Shown piece after piece: positions 56,408 through 64,000 of a stretch of 64,000 nt of DNA; position 1 is the stretch's first letter; each line of letters starts with the position of its first letter. The stretch comes from Exiguobacterium sp. KRL4 (GTDB lineage: Bacteria > Bacillota > Bacilli > Exiguobacteriales > Exiguobacteriaceae). The notes beneath the pieces are model-generated. The model saw only the letters and a list, made by a program, of their open reading frames with translations. It did no database searches and had not been told where the DNA came from. A program made the translations under genes and the position numbers. The DNA lies in the NCBI RefSeq assembly GCF_001870785.1, contig NZ_MOLV01000004.1:186001-250000 (forward strand), written 5' to 3'.

Positions 56408-58585
56408 ATGGCAACAACCAAAAAGGGACCTGTCCGAAATACGCGAAATACGCCGGCTAAAAAACGACCGCCAGCGAAAAAGCGACCAGCGACAAAAAAA
56501 CAACGTCAACCGGTTCAATATCGTACATATGCAGCAATCATTGCGGTCTTTTCGTTGCTCGCGTATGTATTGGCGCTTGGACGATTTGGGCGTGTCGGTG
56601 AAGTACTTGCTCAATTCGCAACGGATCAAGTGGGACAGTTCGGTTCACTCCTATATGGATTGATTGGTGGGACAGTCTTATTGGTGCTGTCTAATCAACC
56701 ACGTTTCGCAAAGTGGGCATGGTCGTTTTTGATGCTTGGGAGTTTGATCTGGATTGATCTTATGCTTGGACAACCGCGTGGGACGATCAATGCCTGGCTT
56801 TACCAAGGGTCGTCTTACTATATCTCAAGTTTCGGGGCCTTTATGATTGGTTTATTATTAATCATGAGTGGCATACATTTGCTGCACCCTTCCTTTTTTA
56901 GTGAGCTTGCATCTGGCATCCAAGAGCGGATTCAAGAATTCCGTCAGCGAGAACGGGCGACTCCTACTCAACGAGAGCGTCGTGCGCAAATAAAGCAGGA
57001 AGAAACAACACCCGAGCCAAAAATGACACGACCGCTTGATCAAAAGAAGCGGTTGAAAGAAATCGAACCCCCTGCGGAAGAAGTACCAGTCAATATCCAA
57101 GATGTTCCGATCATCGGGTTTGCAGATCATGTCGAACCGCAGGCAAAGGAAACACAAGGACCGTTGACGATGACGGAAACACCGGATGGGTATCAATTGC
57201 CCTCATTGGATTTATTAGCAGAACCGGTCACAAAAGATTTGTCGGGTGAGAATAAACGCTTAAAAGACAATGCGACGAAACTGATTGCGACATTAAAATC
57301 ATTTGGAATCGGAGCAAAAGTCCTGAAAATCCATTTAGGTCCAAGTGTCACCAAATACGAGATTGAACCGGATCAAGGTATCAAGCTCAGTCGGATTACG
57401 GGACTTGCAGACGATTTGGCGTTGGCGCTTGCGGCCAAGGATATCCGGATCGAAGCTCCGATCCCTGGGAAGGCGGCTGTCGGAATCGAAGTACCGAACC
57501 GGGAAGTCGCCATGGTCTCACTCCGTGAAGTGTTAGGGGCTGAAAGTGTTCAGGCAGACCCTGACCGTCTGCTTGTCGCCTTAGGTCGAAGTATTTCAGG
57601 GGAAACGGTCACAGCCAAACTCAACAAGATGCCTCACGTCTTAGTGGCTGGATCAACCGGCTCCGGGAAATCCGTTTGTATCAATGGCATGATCGTCTCG
57701 ATTTTAATGCGGGCCCGCCCCGATGAAGTACGCTTGATGATGATTGATCCGAAGATGGTGGAATTAAATGTCTACAACGGCATTCCCCACTTGTTGGCGC
57801 CCGTCGTGACCGATCCGAAAAAGGCAGCCCAAGCGTTGAAACAAGTCGTTTCGGAAATGGAACGTCGCTATGAAATCTTCAGTCAAAACGGGGCGCGGAA
57901 TATCGAAGGATACAACGCCTTGATTGACAAGATGAATGCAGAAGAAAAAGTCCATCAACGCCTCCCTTACATCGTCGTCATCGTGGATGAGCTGGCGGAC
58001 TTGATGATGGTCGCTTCGAACGAGGTGGAAGATGCCATCATGCGCCTCGCCCAAATGGCACGAGCGGCAGGGATTCATATGGTCATCGCGACACAACGTC
58101 CAAGTGTTGATATCATCACAGGTGTCATCAAAGCCAACATTCCTTCCAGGATTGCGTTTAGCGTGTCGAGCGGAACCGACTCGCGAACGATCCTTGATAC
58201 GAGTGGAGCCGATAAACTACTTGGACGGGGAGATATGTTGTTACTTGGAAATGGGATGAATAAACCCGTCCGCGTCCAAGGCGCTTTCTTGTCGGACGAA
58301 GAGGTGGAGACAATCGTCAATCATGTCATTTCGCAACAAAAAGCCCAGTATGTCGAAGCAATGATTCCAAAAGACGTGCCGGAAGGTGAGACGGAAGTCG
58401 ATGATCCGTTATATGACGAAGTGGTCCAGTTCATCTTGACACAAGAGACGGCCTCGACATCGATGATTCAACGGAAATATCGAATCGGCTACAACCGCGC
58501 GGCACGATTGATTGATGCGCTGGAAGGAAATGGTTTGATTGGTCCGTCGGAAGGTTCAAAACCGCGACGGGTCATTGGACATTAA
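56408..58585 (+). CDS. FtsK/SpoIIIE family DNA translocase
   Basis: 725 aa. A Lys/Arg-rich N-terminal tail is followed by about four membrane helices (about 38-160) and a charged linker. The motor has an alpha domain, a beta RecA domain (Walker A GSTGSGKS at 415-422; Walker [13 protein letters not shown]), and a gamma winged-helix domain (about 660-725). Pumps chromosome DNA at the septum. In this probable non-spore-former the role is division-linked, so SpoIIIE/SftA naming is avoided. Starts 19 nt after the terminator, so it may be read from upstream. Confidence 0.95.
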   Translation: MATTKKGPVRNTRNTPAKKRPPAKKRPATKKQRQPVQYRTYAAIIAVFSLLAYVLALGRFGRVGEVLAQFATDQVGQFGSLLYGLIGGTVLLVLSNQPRFAKWAWSFLMLGSLIWIDLMLGQPRGTINAWLYQGSSYYISSFGAFMIGLLLIMSGIHLLHPSFFSELASGIQERIQEFRQRERATPTQRERRAQIKQEETTPEPKMTRPLDQKKRLKEIEPPAEEVPVNIQDVPIIGFADHVEPQAKETQGPLTMTETPDGYQLPSLDLLAEPVTKDLSGENKRLKDNATKLIATLKSFGIGAKVLKIHLGPSVTKYEIEPDQGIKLSRITGLADDLALALAAKDIRIEAPIPGKAAVGIEVPNREVAMVSLREVLGAESVQADPDRLLVALGRSISGETVTAKLNKMPHVLVAGSTGSGKSVCINGMIVSILMRARPDEVRLMMIDPKMVELNVYNGIPHLLAPVVTDPKKAAQALKQVVSEMERRYEIFSQNGARNIEGYNALIDKMNAEEKVHQRLPYIVVIVDELADLMMVASNEVEDAIMRLAQMARAAGIHMVIATQRPSVDIITGVIKANIPSRIAFSVSSGTDSRTILDTSGADKLLGRGDMLLLGNGMNKPVRVQGAFLSDEEVETIVNHVISQQKAQYVEAMIPKDVPEGETEVDDPLYDEVVQFILTQETASTSMIQRKYRIGYNRAARLIDALEGNGLIGPSEGSKPRRVIGH

Positions 58586-58595
58586 GTTGAGAAAT

Positions 58596-58626
58596 GACAA
58601 AGCGATGCTTCGCTTTGTCGTTTTTT
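58596..58626 (+). terminator. Intrinsic terminator after the FtsK/SpoIIIE gene
   Basis: GACAAAGCGA (58596-58605) pairs with TCGCTTTGTC (58610-58619), loop TGCT, then G and six Ts. Confidence 0.92.
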
Positions 58627-58677
58627 ATGGTGTCTAAAGAAAAAAACTCAAACTTAAACCGTTTTCACAAAAATAGT

Positions 58678-58692
58678 TGTCAGACGTCTGTT
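58678..58692 (+). promoter_or_regulatory. Candidate GntR operator upstream of the first bmp gene
   Basis: Perfect palindrome CAGACGTCTG (58681-58690), set in TGTCAGACGTCTGTT. It resembles AGAAGTCTGA sites around gntR (59925-59939 and 60010-60021) and lies on or just before the -35 of the bmp promoter. Confidence 0.55.
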
Positions 58693-58719
58693 GATTTTAT
58701 GAAAAATCTTTGTCATACT
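58691..58719 (+). promoter_or_regulatory. Candidate promoter of the first bmp gene
   Basis: TTGATT (58691-58696), 17-nt spacer, CATACT (58714-58719), with TG one base before the -10. Moderate match only. Confidence 0.45.
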
Positions 58720-58779
58720 CAGTCATATGAGTTGGCGTACCCCATGAAGGTACGTGAGCGACTTTTTCACAAATAGATA

Positions 58780-58794
58780 ATGAAAGCGCTCACA
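58780..58794 (+). promoter_or_regulatory. cre site (CcpA operator) before the first bmp gene
   Basis: ATGAAAGCGCTCACA fits the cre consensus WTGNAANCGNWNNCW at every fixed position. It lies downstream of the candidate promoter and 22 nt before the start, a road-block position for CcpA. Confidence 0.75.
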
Positions 58795-58816
58795 TAAAAA
58801 GGAAGAGGAGATGGCT

Positions 58817-59836
58817 ATGATGAAAAAGCAGTATGCCTTTGTATCCGCGATGACAGTCGCAACCGTCAGTTTAGCAGCATGTGGAGGTTCTGAAGAGAAT
58901 ACTTCAACGAAAAAAGAACAGTTTTCCGTCGCAATGGTTGCGGATAAAGGGGGAATCGATGATAAGTCGTTTAACCAATCGGCATGGGAAGGTCTTCAAG
59001 CGTACGGAAAAGAAAATAAGCTGACACAAAATGACGGATACTCGTATCTCCAGTCTAAATCACAGCAAGATTATCAACCCAATCTGTCACGTCTCGCACG
59101 TGGGGGAGAAAATCTTGTATTCGGAATCGGTAATACGTTTAATGAGGATATCAAAATAGTAGCAGAACAATTCAAAGACACCCAGTTCGCTATCATCGAT
59201 AATGTCGTCCCAGGTAAAAATGTCACTTCCATCACATTTAAAGAAAATGAAGGTGCCTATTTGGCAGGTATCGTTGCAGCGATGGAAACAAAAACGGACC
59301 ATATCGGATTTGTCGGCGGCATGAAGATGGATGTTATTGAACGGTTCCGTGCCGGGTTTGAATCCGGTGCAAAATCCGTGAATCCGAAAATCAAAGTCGA
59401 TGTTCAGTATGCAGAAGACTTTGCAGCACCTGAAAAAGGACAGGCGATCGCAGCCGGAATGTTTGGAAAAGGTGCTGACATCATTTTCCCGGCAGCAGGG
59501 GGTACCGGGAACGGTGTCTTTACAGAAGCGAAGAACCGTAAGAAAAACGGTGAAGATGTTTCAGTCATCGGAGTCGACCGCGATCAAAAGGAAGAAGGCA
59601 TGCCGGAAGACGTGACATTGACTTCCGTCATCAAACGTGTCGATCGTGCTGTTCAAGATACAGCGAATGCGGCGAAAGACGGCAAATTAAAAGGCGGCGA
59701 AACGATTCGTTACGGTTTAAAAGAGCAAGGGGTTGACTTGGTCGAGTCAGATAAATTGTCGAAACAAACAGTAGAAAAGGTCGAACAAGCAAAAAAAACG
59801 GTCATTGAAGGGAAAACAGTCGTCCCTGAACAATAA
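58817..59836 (+). CDS. BMP family nucleoside-binding lipoprotein, copy 1
   Basis: 339 aa. A signal peptide with lipobox LAAC (Cys near residue 22) anchors it outside the membrane. The mature part is the PnrA/Bmp fold: DDKSFNQSAWEGLQAYG, SYLQSKSQQDYQPNLSRLAR, GFVGGMKMDVIERFRAGFESG and IGVDRDQKEEGMPEDV. This family captures purine nucleosides for ABC importers. ATG 58817 has 6-nt spacing to AGGAG; 58811 is too close and 58820 is possible. The paralogue at 60907 is clearly related. The gene stands alone between a terminator and its own terminator. Confidence 0.92.
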   Translation: MMKKQYAFVSAMTVATVSLAACGGSEENTSTKKEQFSVAMVADKGGIDDKSFNQSAWEGLQAYGKENKLTQNDGYSYLQSKSQQDYQPNLSRLARGGENLVFGIGNTFNEDIKIVAEQFKDTQFAIIDNVVPGKNVTSITFKENEGAYLAGIVAAMETKTDHIGFVGGMKMDVIERFRAGFESGAKSVNPKIKVDVQYAEDFAAPEKGQAIAAGMFGKGADIIFPAAGGTGNGVFTEAKNRKKNGEDVSVIGVDRDQKEEGMPEDVTLTSVIKRVDRAVQDTANAAKDGKLKGGETIRYGLKEQGVDLVESDKLSKQTVEKVEQAKKTVIEGKTVVPEQ

Positions 59837-59852
59837 GCGATGGAACAGAGTG

Positions 59853-59883
59853 GGGCATTCTTAGGTAGAATGCCCTATTTTCT
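59853..59883 (+). terminator. Intrinsic terminator after the first bmp gene
   Basis: GGGCATTCT (59853-59861) pairs with AGAATGCCC (59867-59875), loop TAGGT, then TATTTTCTT. Confidence 0.88.
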
Positions 59884-59924
59884 TCCAAACAAAAGTGCGT
59901 TATGAAAAGGGTTACAAAAGCGCC

Positions 59925-59939
59925 AGAAGTCAGACTTCT
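59925..59939 (+). promoter_or_regulatory. Candidate GntR operator upstream of the gntR promoter
   Basis: Perfect palindrome AGAAGT-CAG-ACTTCT. On the minus strand it contains AGAAGTCTGA, identical to ten bases of the site at 60012-60021. It lies 18 nt before the -35. Confidence 0.65.
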
Positions 59940-59956
59940 AACCTGTTACAAAATGA

Positions 59957-59985
59957 TTGCAGGATTGTGTCCGGCATCATATACT
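59957..59985 (+). promoter_or_regulatory. gntR promoter
   Basis: TTGCAG (59957-59962), 17-nt spacer, TATACT (59980-59985). Flanked by the two palindromic operator candidates. Confidence 0.8.
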
Positions 59986-60009
59986 TATCTTGGCTGGAGT
60001 TCTCATACG

Positions 60010-60021
60010 TCAGAAGTCTGA
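60010..60021 (+). promoter_or_regulatory. Candidate GntR operator downstream of the gntR start site
   Basis: TCAGAAGTCTGA-like element (CAGAAGTCTGA at 60011-60021) about 25 nt after the -10, in the gntR leader. A repressor bound here would block its own transcription. Confidence 0.6.
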
Positions 60022-60058
60022 GCACTGGTTACAACTAGATAGAGGATGGAGATGCGTC

Positions 60059-60778
60059 ATGTCGATTAAATTAGATCATCGTTTGCTTTATTTACGTGTG
60101 ATTGAAAAAATCAAGTCCGACATCGATGACGGCGTTTACAAGGAAGGCGAGAAACTACCTTCAGAGTTTGAACTTTCAAAGCAACTTGGCGTTAGTCGAG
60201 CGACTCTTCGAGAGGCTTTACGAATTCTTGAAGATGAGAACATCGTCATCCGTAAACACGGTGTCGGTACGTTTATCAATGCAAGACCACCATTTACTTC
60301 CGGAATCGAAGAACTCTACAGTGTCACGGAGATGATTGCACGCGCTGGTATGATTCCAACGTCCGAAGTATTGTCATCAGAAATGGTGCCACCAACCGAA
60401 CGGGACCGGGAACGTTTTCAACTGGGTCCGGATGAACTGGTATATCGAATCGAACGAATCCGACTTGCGGGAGATGTTCCTGTTGTCTATTGCGTCGATA
60501 AGATTCCAAGCCATTATATTAAAAATGAAGAACAGTTCACGTCCTCGACGTCACTGTTTGACGCATTAGAAAAAGAACTAGGACGTCGTGTCACTCATGC
60601 GGTTACGCATATCGAGCCGCGGATTGATCCGAAAATCGCTGAACAATTACATACGGACCAACCGCTACTCGTATTGCGGCAAACGCATTATGATGAACTC
60701 GATCGATCCGTTCTTTATTCAGCGAACTATTTCCGTGCGGACAAGTTTGATTTCCATGTCATCCGTAAACGTGTCTAA
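60059..60778 (+). CDS. GntR/HutC family transcriptional regulator
   Basis: 239 aa. An N-terminal winged helix-turn-helix (about 5-75: KLPSEFELSKQLGVSRATLR and HGVGTFI) and a C-terminal UTRA ligand domain (about 90-235) with YRIERIRLAGDVPVVYCVDK and SANYFRADKFDFHV. Likely represses itself and the first bmp gene through the CAGAxGTCTG palindromes; the effector is unknown, perhaps a nucleoside or sugar. ATG 60059 lies 7 nt after GGAG; the frame upstream is leader. It sits between two bmp paralogues. Confidence 0.92.
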   Translation: MSIKLDHRLLYLRVIEKIKSDIDDGVYKEGEKLPSEFELSKQLGVSRATLREALRILEDENIVIRKHGVGTFINARPPFTSGIEELYSVTEMIARAGMIPTSEVLSSEMVPPTERDRERFQLGPDELVYRIERIRLAGDVPVVYCVDKIPSHYIKNEEQFTSSTSLFDALEKELGRRVTHAVTHIEPRIDPKIAEQLHTDQPLLVLRQTHYDELDRSVLYSANYFRADKFDFHVIRKRV

Positions 60779-60799
60779 CCACTCGTTTTAGGAGTTTTA

Positions 60800-60814
60800 C
60801 TGAAAGCGCTTTCC
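60800..60814 (+). promoter_or_regulatory. cre-like site before the second bmp gene
   Basis: CTGAAAGCGCTTTCC: the core TGAAAGCGCTTTC is a near-perfect palindrome and the fixed inner bases of the cre consensus are kept; only the outermost W positions fail. It lies 93 nt before the bmp start. Confidence 0.7.
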
Positions 60815-60854
60815 ACCTACCTACGTAACGCTCCTCATCACCAGCCTCAGGTGC

Positions 60855-60881
60855 TTGACGTAGTCAGGAACTTTGTATGAC
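60855..60881 (+). promoter_or_regulatory. Weak candidate promoter of the second bmp gene
   Basis: TTGACG (60855-60860) and TATGAC (60876-60881) with a short 15-nt spacer. The only reasonable pair in the gntR-bmp gap; spacing is sub-optimal. Confidence 0.35.
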
Positions 60882-60906
60882 CATATTCGAAAGGGGATTA
60901 TTTCAG

Positions 60907-61980
60907 ATGAAAAAGAAGTCACTTCTCGCATTAGCAGCAACAGGTTTAGCAATGAGTTCGGTACTCGCAGCATGTGGTGGTAACGACGATTCAAAAGATT
61001 CAGGCGGCGGTAACGAAAAAGAGGGCTTCAAAGTAGGTATGGTTACAGATACAGGCGGTGTTGATGATAAATCGTTTAACCAATCAGCGTGGGAAGGGAT
61101 TCAAAAATTCGGTAAAGACAACGACTTAAAAGAAGGTACGGGCTACAAGTACCTCCAGTCGGCAAAACAATCGGATTATCAACCAAACCTTCAACAATTG
61201 GCACGTGCGAAATATGACTTGATCCTCGGTATCGGATTCTTGATGGCGGAAGATATCGGTAAAGTAGCAGATCAGTTCAAAGATAACAACTTTGCGCTTG
61301 TCGATATGGTCGTTGATAAACCGAACGTCGCTTCAATCGTCTTCAAAGAAAACGAAGGATCGTTCCTCGTGGGTGTTGTCGCTGGTCTGACAACGAAATC
61401 AGATAAAGTCGGATTTGTTGGTGGCGTAAACTCTGACTTGATCAAAAAGTTCGAAAACGGATTTAAAGCCGGCGTCAAGGCCGTTAACCCGGATGCGGAC
61501 ATCGAAATTCAATATGCAGAAGATTTCAACGCTGCTGAAAAAGGACAAGCGATCGCGTCAGGCATGTACGGTAAAAAAGTTGACGTCATCTACCACGCTG
61601 CTGGCGGAACAGGACAAGGTGTCTTCACAGAAGCGAAAAACCGTAAGAAAAACGGGGAAGATGTTTGGGTAATCGGTGTTGACCGTGACCAAGTCGAAGA
61701 AGGTATGCCGGAAAACGTCACGTTGACGTCGATGGTCAAACGTGTTGATACAGCTGTTGAGCAAGTTTCAAAAGATACAAAAGACGGCAACTTCCCAGCT
61801 GGTAAAGTCGTAGAGTTTGGTCTGAAAGACGGCGGTGTCGATATTGCGCCTTCACAAGACAACATCAAAGAAGACGTCTTGACAAAAGTGGAAGACTACA
61901 AAAAACAAATCATCGATGGCAAGATCACAGTTCCAGGAACTGACGATGAGTTTAAAGAATACGAAGCATCACTGAAATAA
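60907..61980 (+). CDS. BMP family nucleoside-binding lipoprotein, copy 2
   Basis: 357 aa. A signal peptide with lipobox LAAC (Cys near residue 23) and a Gly/Asp/Ser-rich spacer precede the PnrA/Bmp fold, which shares DDKSFNQSAWEGIQKFG and GVDRDQVEEGMPENV with copy 1. The strong codon bias and the position directly before the ABC transporter genes suggest it is the main binding protein of that importer (the place of NupN in Bacillus subtilis nupNOPQ). Start ATG 60907 is 9 nt after AAGGGGA. A hairpin follows. Confidence 0.94.
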   Translation: MKKKSLLALAATGLAMSSVLAACGGNDDSKDSGGGNEKEGFKVGMVTDTGGVDDKSFNQSAWEGIQKFGKDNDLKEGTGYKYLQSAKQSDYQPNLQQLARAKYDLILGIGFLMAEDIGKVADQFKDNNFALVDMVVDKPNVASIVFKENEGSFLVGVVAGLTTKSDKVGFVGGVNSDLIKKFENGFKAGVKAVNPDADIEIQYAEDFNAAEKGQAIASGMYGKKVDVIYHAAGGTGQGVFTEAKNRKKNGEDVWVIGVDRDQVEEGMPENVTLTSMVKRVDTAVEQVSKDTKDGNFPAGKVVEFGLKDGGVDIAPSQDNIKEDVLTKVEDYKKQIIDGKITVPGTDDEFKEYEASLK

Positions 61981-61989
61981 ACTGGAAGC

Positions 61990-62020
61990 GGGGGTCGCTA
62001 GTACTGCGGCCTCCCCTTTT
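61990..62020 (+). terminator. Likely partial terminator between the bmp and ABC genes
   Basis: GGGG (61990-61993) pairs with CCCC (62013-62016), with an inner CGC/GCG pair, followed by TTTT. The U-run is short, fitting reduced expression of the transporter relative to the binding protein. Confidence 0.55.
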
Positions 62021-62045
62021 AAACTAAACATGGGAGTGGATTTTC

Positions 62046-63575
62046 TTGGAATACGTCATTGAGATGCTAAACATACGAAAAGAGTTTGGCACTTTCGTCG
62101 CAAATGATAACATCACGCTCCAGCTTCGGAAAGGTGAGATTCACGCTTTACTTGGTGAAAACGGTGCCGGAAAATCGACGCTGATGAACGTCTTATTTGG
62201 TTTGTATCAGCCTGAGGCTGGAGAGATTCGTGTACGTGGTGAAAAAGTGAATATTACGAGTCCAAACGTCGCGAATGATCTTGGAATCGGCATGGTACAC
62301 CAACATTTCATGCTCGTTCAAAATTTCACGGTAACAGAAAACATCATCTTGGGTGCAGAACCGAAAGCAGGTCTGAAAATCGACCGGGCAGCGGCACGTG
62401 AAAAAGTCCGTCAAATTTCAGAACAATACGGTCTTGCCGTCGATCCGGATGCAAAAATTGAAGACATTTCCGTTGGTATGCAACAACGTGTCGAAATTTT
62501 AAAGACGTTGTATCGTGGTGCGGACATCTTGATCTTTGATGAGCCATCTGCTGTTTTAACACCACAGGAGATCAAAGAATTGATTCAAATCATGAATCGA
62601 TTGATTGCGGAAGGGAAATCGATTATATTGATTACCCATAAGTTAAAGGAAATCATGGAAGTGGCCGACCGTTGTACGACGATTCGTCGCGGAAAGTATA
62701 TCGGAACAGTGGACATCGATGAAACGATGACCCAATCCAGATTAGCTGAGATGATGGTAGGGCGTGAAGTAAACTTTAATGCGGAGTATTCCAAGGCAAA
62801 TCCACAAGAACTTGTGCTGGATATCAAAGATCTGGTCGTAAAAGACAGCCGAGGCATCAAGACAGTCGATGGATTGAATCTAGATATTCGTGCTGGTGAA
62901 ATCGTCGGAATCGCAGGGATTGATGGAAATGGACAAACAGAGTTGATTGAAGCCATTACAGGTCTTCGTAAAGCAGACAGCGGCGAGATTTTCCTGAATA
63001 ACAAATCGATCAAAAACTTGAAACCACGGAAAGTAACAGAATCCGGTGTGGGTCACATTCCACAGGATCGACATAAACATGGTCTTGTATTGGATTATTC
63101 AATCGGGCATAACATGGTGTTACAAACGTACTACAAACAACCGTATTCGAAAGCAGGTATCATGAACTACGGTCAGGTCATGGAAAAAGCAAAAACCTTA
63201 ATCGAGAAGTTCGACGTCCGAACTCCAAGTCCGGAAACATTTGCCCGTGCCTTATCGGGTGGAAATCAGCAAAAGGCAATCATTGCCCGAGAAGTTGACC
63301 GTTCACCTGACTTACTGATTGCAGCACAGCCAACACGTGGACTGGATGTCGGAGCGATTGAATTCATTCATGAACAGTTGGTTCTTGAACGGGAAAAAGG
63401 CCGAGCTGTTCTGTTGATTTCGTTTGAACTAGAAGAAATTCTTCAAGTTTCAGATCGAATTGCGGTTCTTTATGAAGGTCGAACGGTTGCCTTCCTCGAT
63501 CCAAAAGAGACAAACGAGATCGAACTAGGATTCTTGATGGCTGGCGGTAAGAAAGAGGAGGTCGGTCGTTCATGA
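62046..63575 (+). CDS. Nucleoside-type ABC transporter ATPase with two nucleotide-binding domains
   Basis: 509 aa, two fused ABC domains. The first has Walker A GENGAGKS at 37-44, signature ISVGMQQRVEIL and Walker B ILIFDEPSAVLT. The second has the degenerate Walker A GIDGNGQTEL near 298 and signature LSGGNQQK at 403-410. This layout is shared by the sugar and nucleoside importers of the RbsA/NupO group. TTG start 62046 lies 7 nt after GGAGTGG. The stop overlaps the permease start (ATGA). Confidence 0.93.
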   Translation: MEYVIEMLNIRKEFGTFVANDNITLQLRKGEIHALLGENGAGKSTLMNVLFGLYQPEAGEIRVRGEKVNITSPNVANDLGIGMVHQHFMLVQNFTVTENIILGAEPKAGLKIDRAAAREKVRQISEQYGLAVDPDAKIEDISVGMQQRVEILKTLYRGADILIFDEPSAVLTPQEIKELIQIMNRLIAEGKSIILITHKLKEIMEVADRCTTIRRGKYIGTVDIDETMTQSRLAEMMVGREVNFNAEYSKANPQELVLDIKDLVVKDSRGIKTVDGLNLDIRAGEIVGIAGIDGNGQTELIEAITGLRKADSGEIFLNNKSIKNLKPRKVTESGVGHIPQDRHKHGLVLDYSIGHNMVLQTYYKQPYSKAGIMNYGQVMEKAKTLIEKFDVRTPSPETFARALSGGNQQKAIIAREVDRSPDLLIAAQPTRGLDVGAIEFIHEQLVLEREKGRAVLLISFELEEILQVSDRIAVLYEGRTVAFLDPKETNEIELGFLMAGGKKEEVGRS

Positions 63576-64000
63576 AACTCGAACGTTTTTACGGAATCTT
63601 GATTCCGATTCTTTCCATCATTTTAGGGATGGTCGTAGGTGCGATCGTCATGCTGGCTGGTGGGTACAATCCGATTGACGGATTCGATCAATTATTTTAC
63701 GGGATTTTTGGTGAACCGTACAGCATCGGTGAAACCTTACGAGCTGCTGCTCCTTTGATCTTTGCCGGACTTGCCGTTGCGTTTGCTTTCCGGACAGGAC
63801 TATTTAACATCGGGGTTGAAGGACAAGTGTTGGTCGGCTGGATGGTTGCCGTCTGGATCGGGATTGAGTTTGATCTCCCGACAGCGATTCACTTGCCGCT
63901 CGCACTGATTGGAGCGGGTCTTGCGGGTGCATTATGGGCCTCGATTCCGGGTATCTTAAAAGCAAAATTCCACGTGCACGAAGTTATCACATCAATCATG
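63572..64000 (+). CDS. Nucleoside-type ABC permease, cut by the window end
   Basis: 143 codons are visible, with no stop before the end. Hydrophobic helices near residues 8-30, 58-75, 85-100 and 108-130; conserved block FRTGLFNIGVEGQVLVGWM is typical of the BPD_transp_2 permeases (NupP/RbsC group). Begins in the stop of the ATPase gene. A second permease is expected downstream. Confidence 0.9.
   Translation, partial: MKLERFYGILIPILSIILGMVVGAIVMLAGGYNPIDGFDQLFYGIFGEPYSIGETLRAAAPLIFAGLAVAFAFRTGLFNIGVEGQVLVGWMVAVWIGIEFDLPTAIHLPLALIGAGLAGALWASIPGILKAKFHVHEVITSIM

Noticed and set aside
1-64000. Mobile elements, prophage, CRISPR arrays, defence or secondary-metabolite islands
   Set aside because: All genes match conserved chromosomal families in a single direction. 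No repeats in regular arrays, transposase, integrase or abrupt composition change were seen.

Overview
The window is a block of conserved chromosomal backbone from a Gram-positive, low-to-mid GC member of the Bacilli. Every gene lies on the + strand. The evidence is PolC-type DNA polymerase III, CodY, RNase J, a Bacillus-order fla/che operon ending in sigD and a swrB-like gene, and the order rpsB-tsf-pyrH-frr-uppS-cdsA-dxr-rseP-proS-polC-rimP-nusA-ylxR-ylxQ-infB-rbfA-truB-ribF-rpsO-pnp. The endospore genes (spoVFA/B with dapG/dapA) that follow the M16 peptidase gene in Bacillus are absent. A murE-Fem-M15 peptidase block takes their place. Together with the overall gene style this suggests a motile non-spore-former such as Exiguobacterium. 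The genus is an inference; Bacilli is solid.

Layout. 1-2132: the 3' part of hslU, then codY and its terminator. 2336-26803: about 24 kb of flagellar and chemotaxis genes, closely packed and often overlapping by 1-8 nt: rod, basal body, C-ring, export apparatus, hook, switch, chemotaxis core, sigma-D. cheB, present in the Bacillus subtilis operon between flhG and cheA, is missing. 26790-34083: ribosomal protein S2, EF-Ts, UMP kinase, ribosome recycling factor, then isoprenoid and phospholipid genes and the site-2 protease. 34113-40233: proS and polC. 40248-47008: the rimP-nusA-infB-rbfA-truB-ribF translation and transcription operon, with a terminator hairpin in its leader. 47005-51055: rpsO with a structured leader, pnp and an M16 peptidase. 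51060-54565: a peptidoglycan block. 54586-58626: RNase J and an FtsK/SpoIIIE translocase. 58627-64000: a nucleoside-type uptake locus with two paralogous Bmp lipoproteins flanking a GntR regulator, a double ATPase and a truncated permease.

The genes form several co-regulated sets. The flagellar genes make the motor, export its parts and end with the sigma factor for late flagellar genes. The 26-47 kb part makes ribosomes, membrane precursors and the replicative polymerase. The last part looks like catabolite-controlled (two cre sites) and GntR-controlled nucleoside uptake, which is the most informative regulatory region here.

No tRNA, rRNA, insertion sequence, prophage, CRISPR array or defence system was seen, and no gene-free stretch exceeds 300 bases (largest about 250, at 2133-2380). 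I found no wholly new system. The points worth a second look are the operators and cre sites around the Bmp/GntR genes, the out-of-frame start signal in front of polC, the nusA-operon leader terminator, the missing cheB, and the murE-Fem-M15 replacement.
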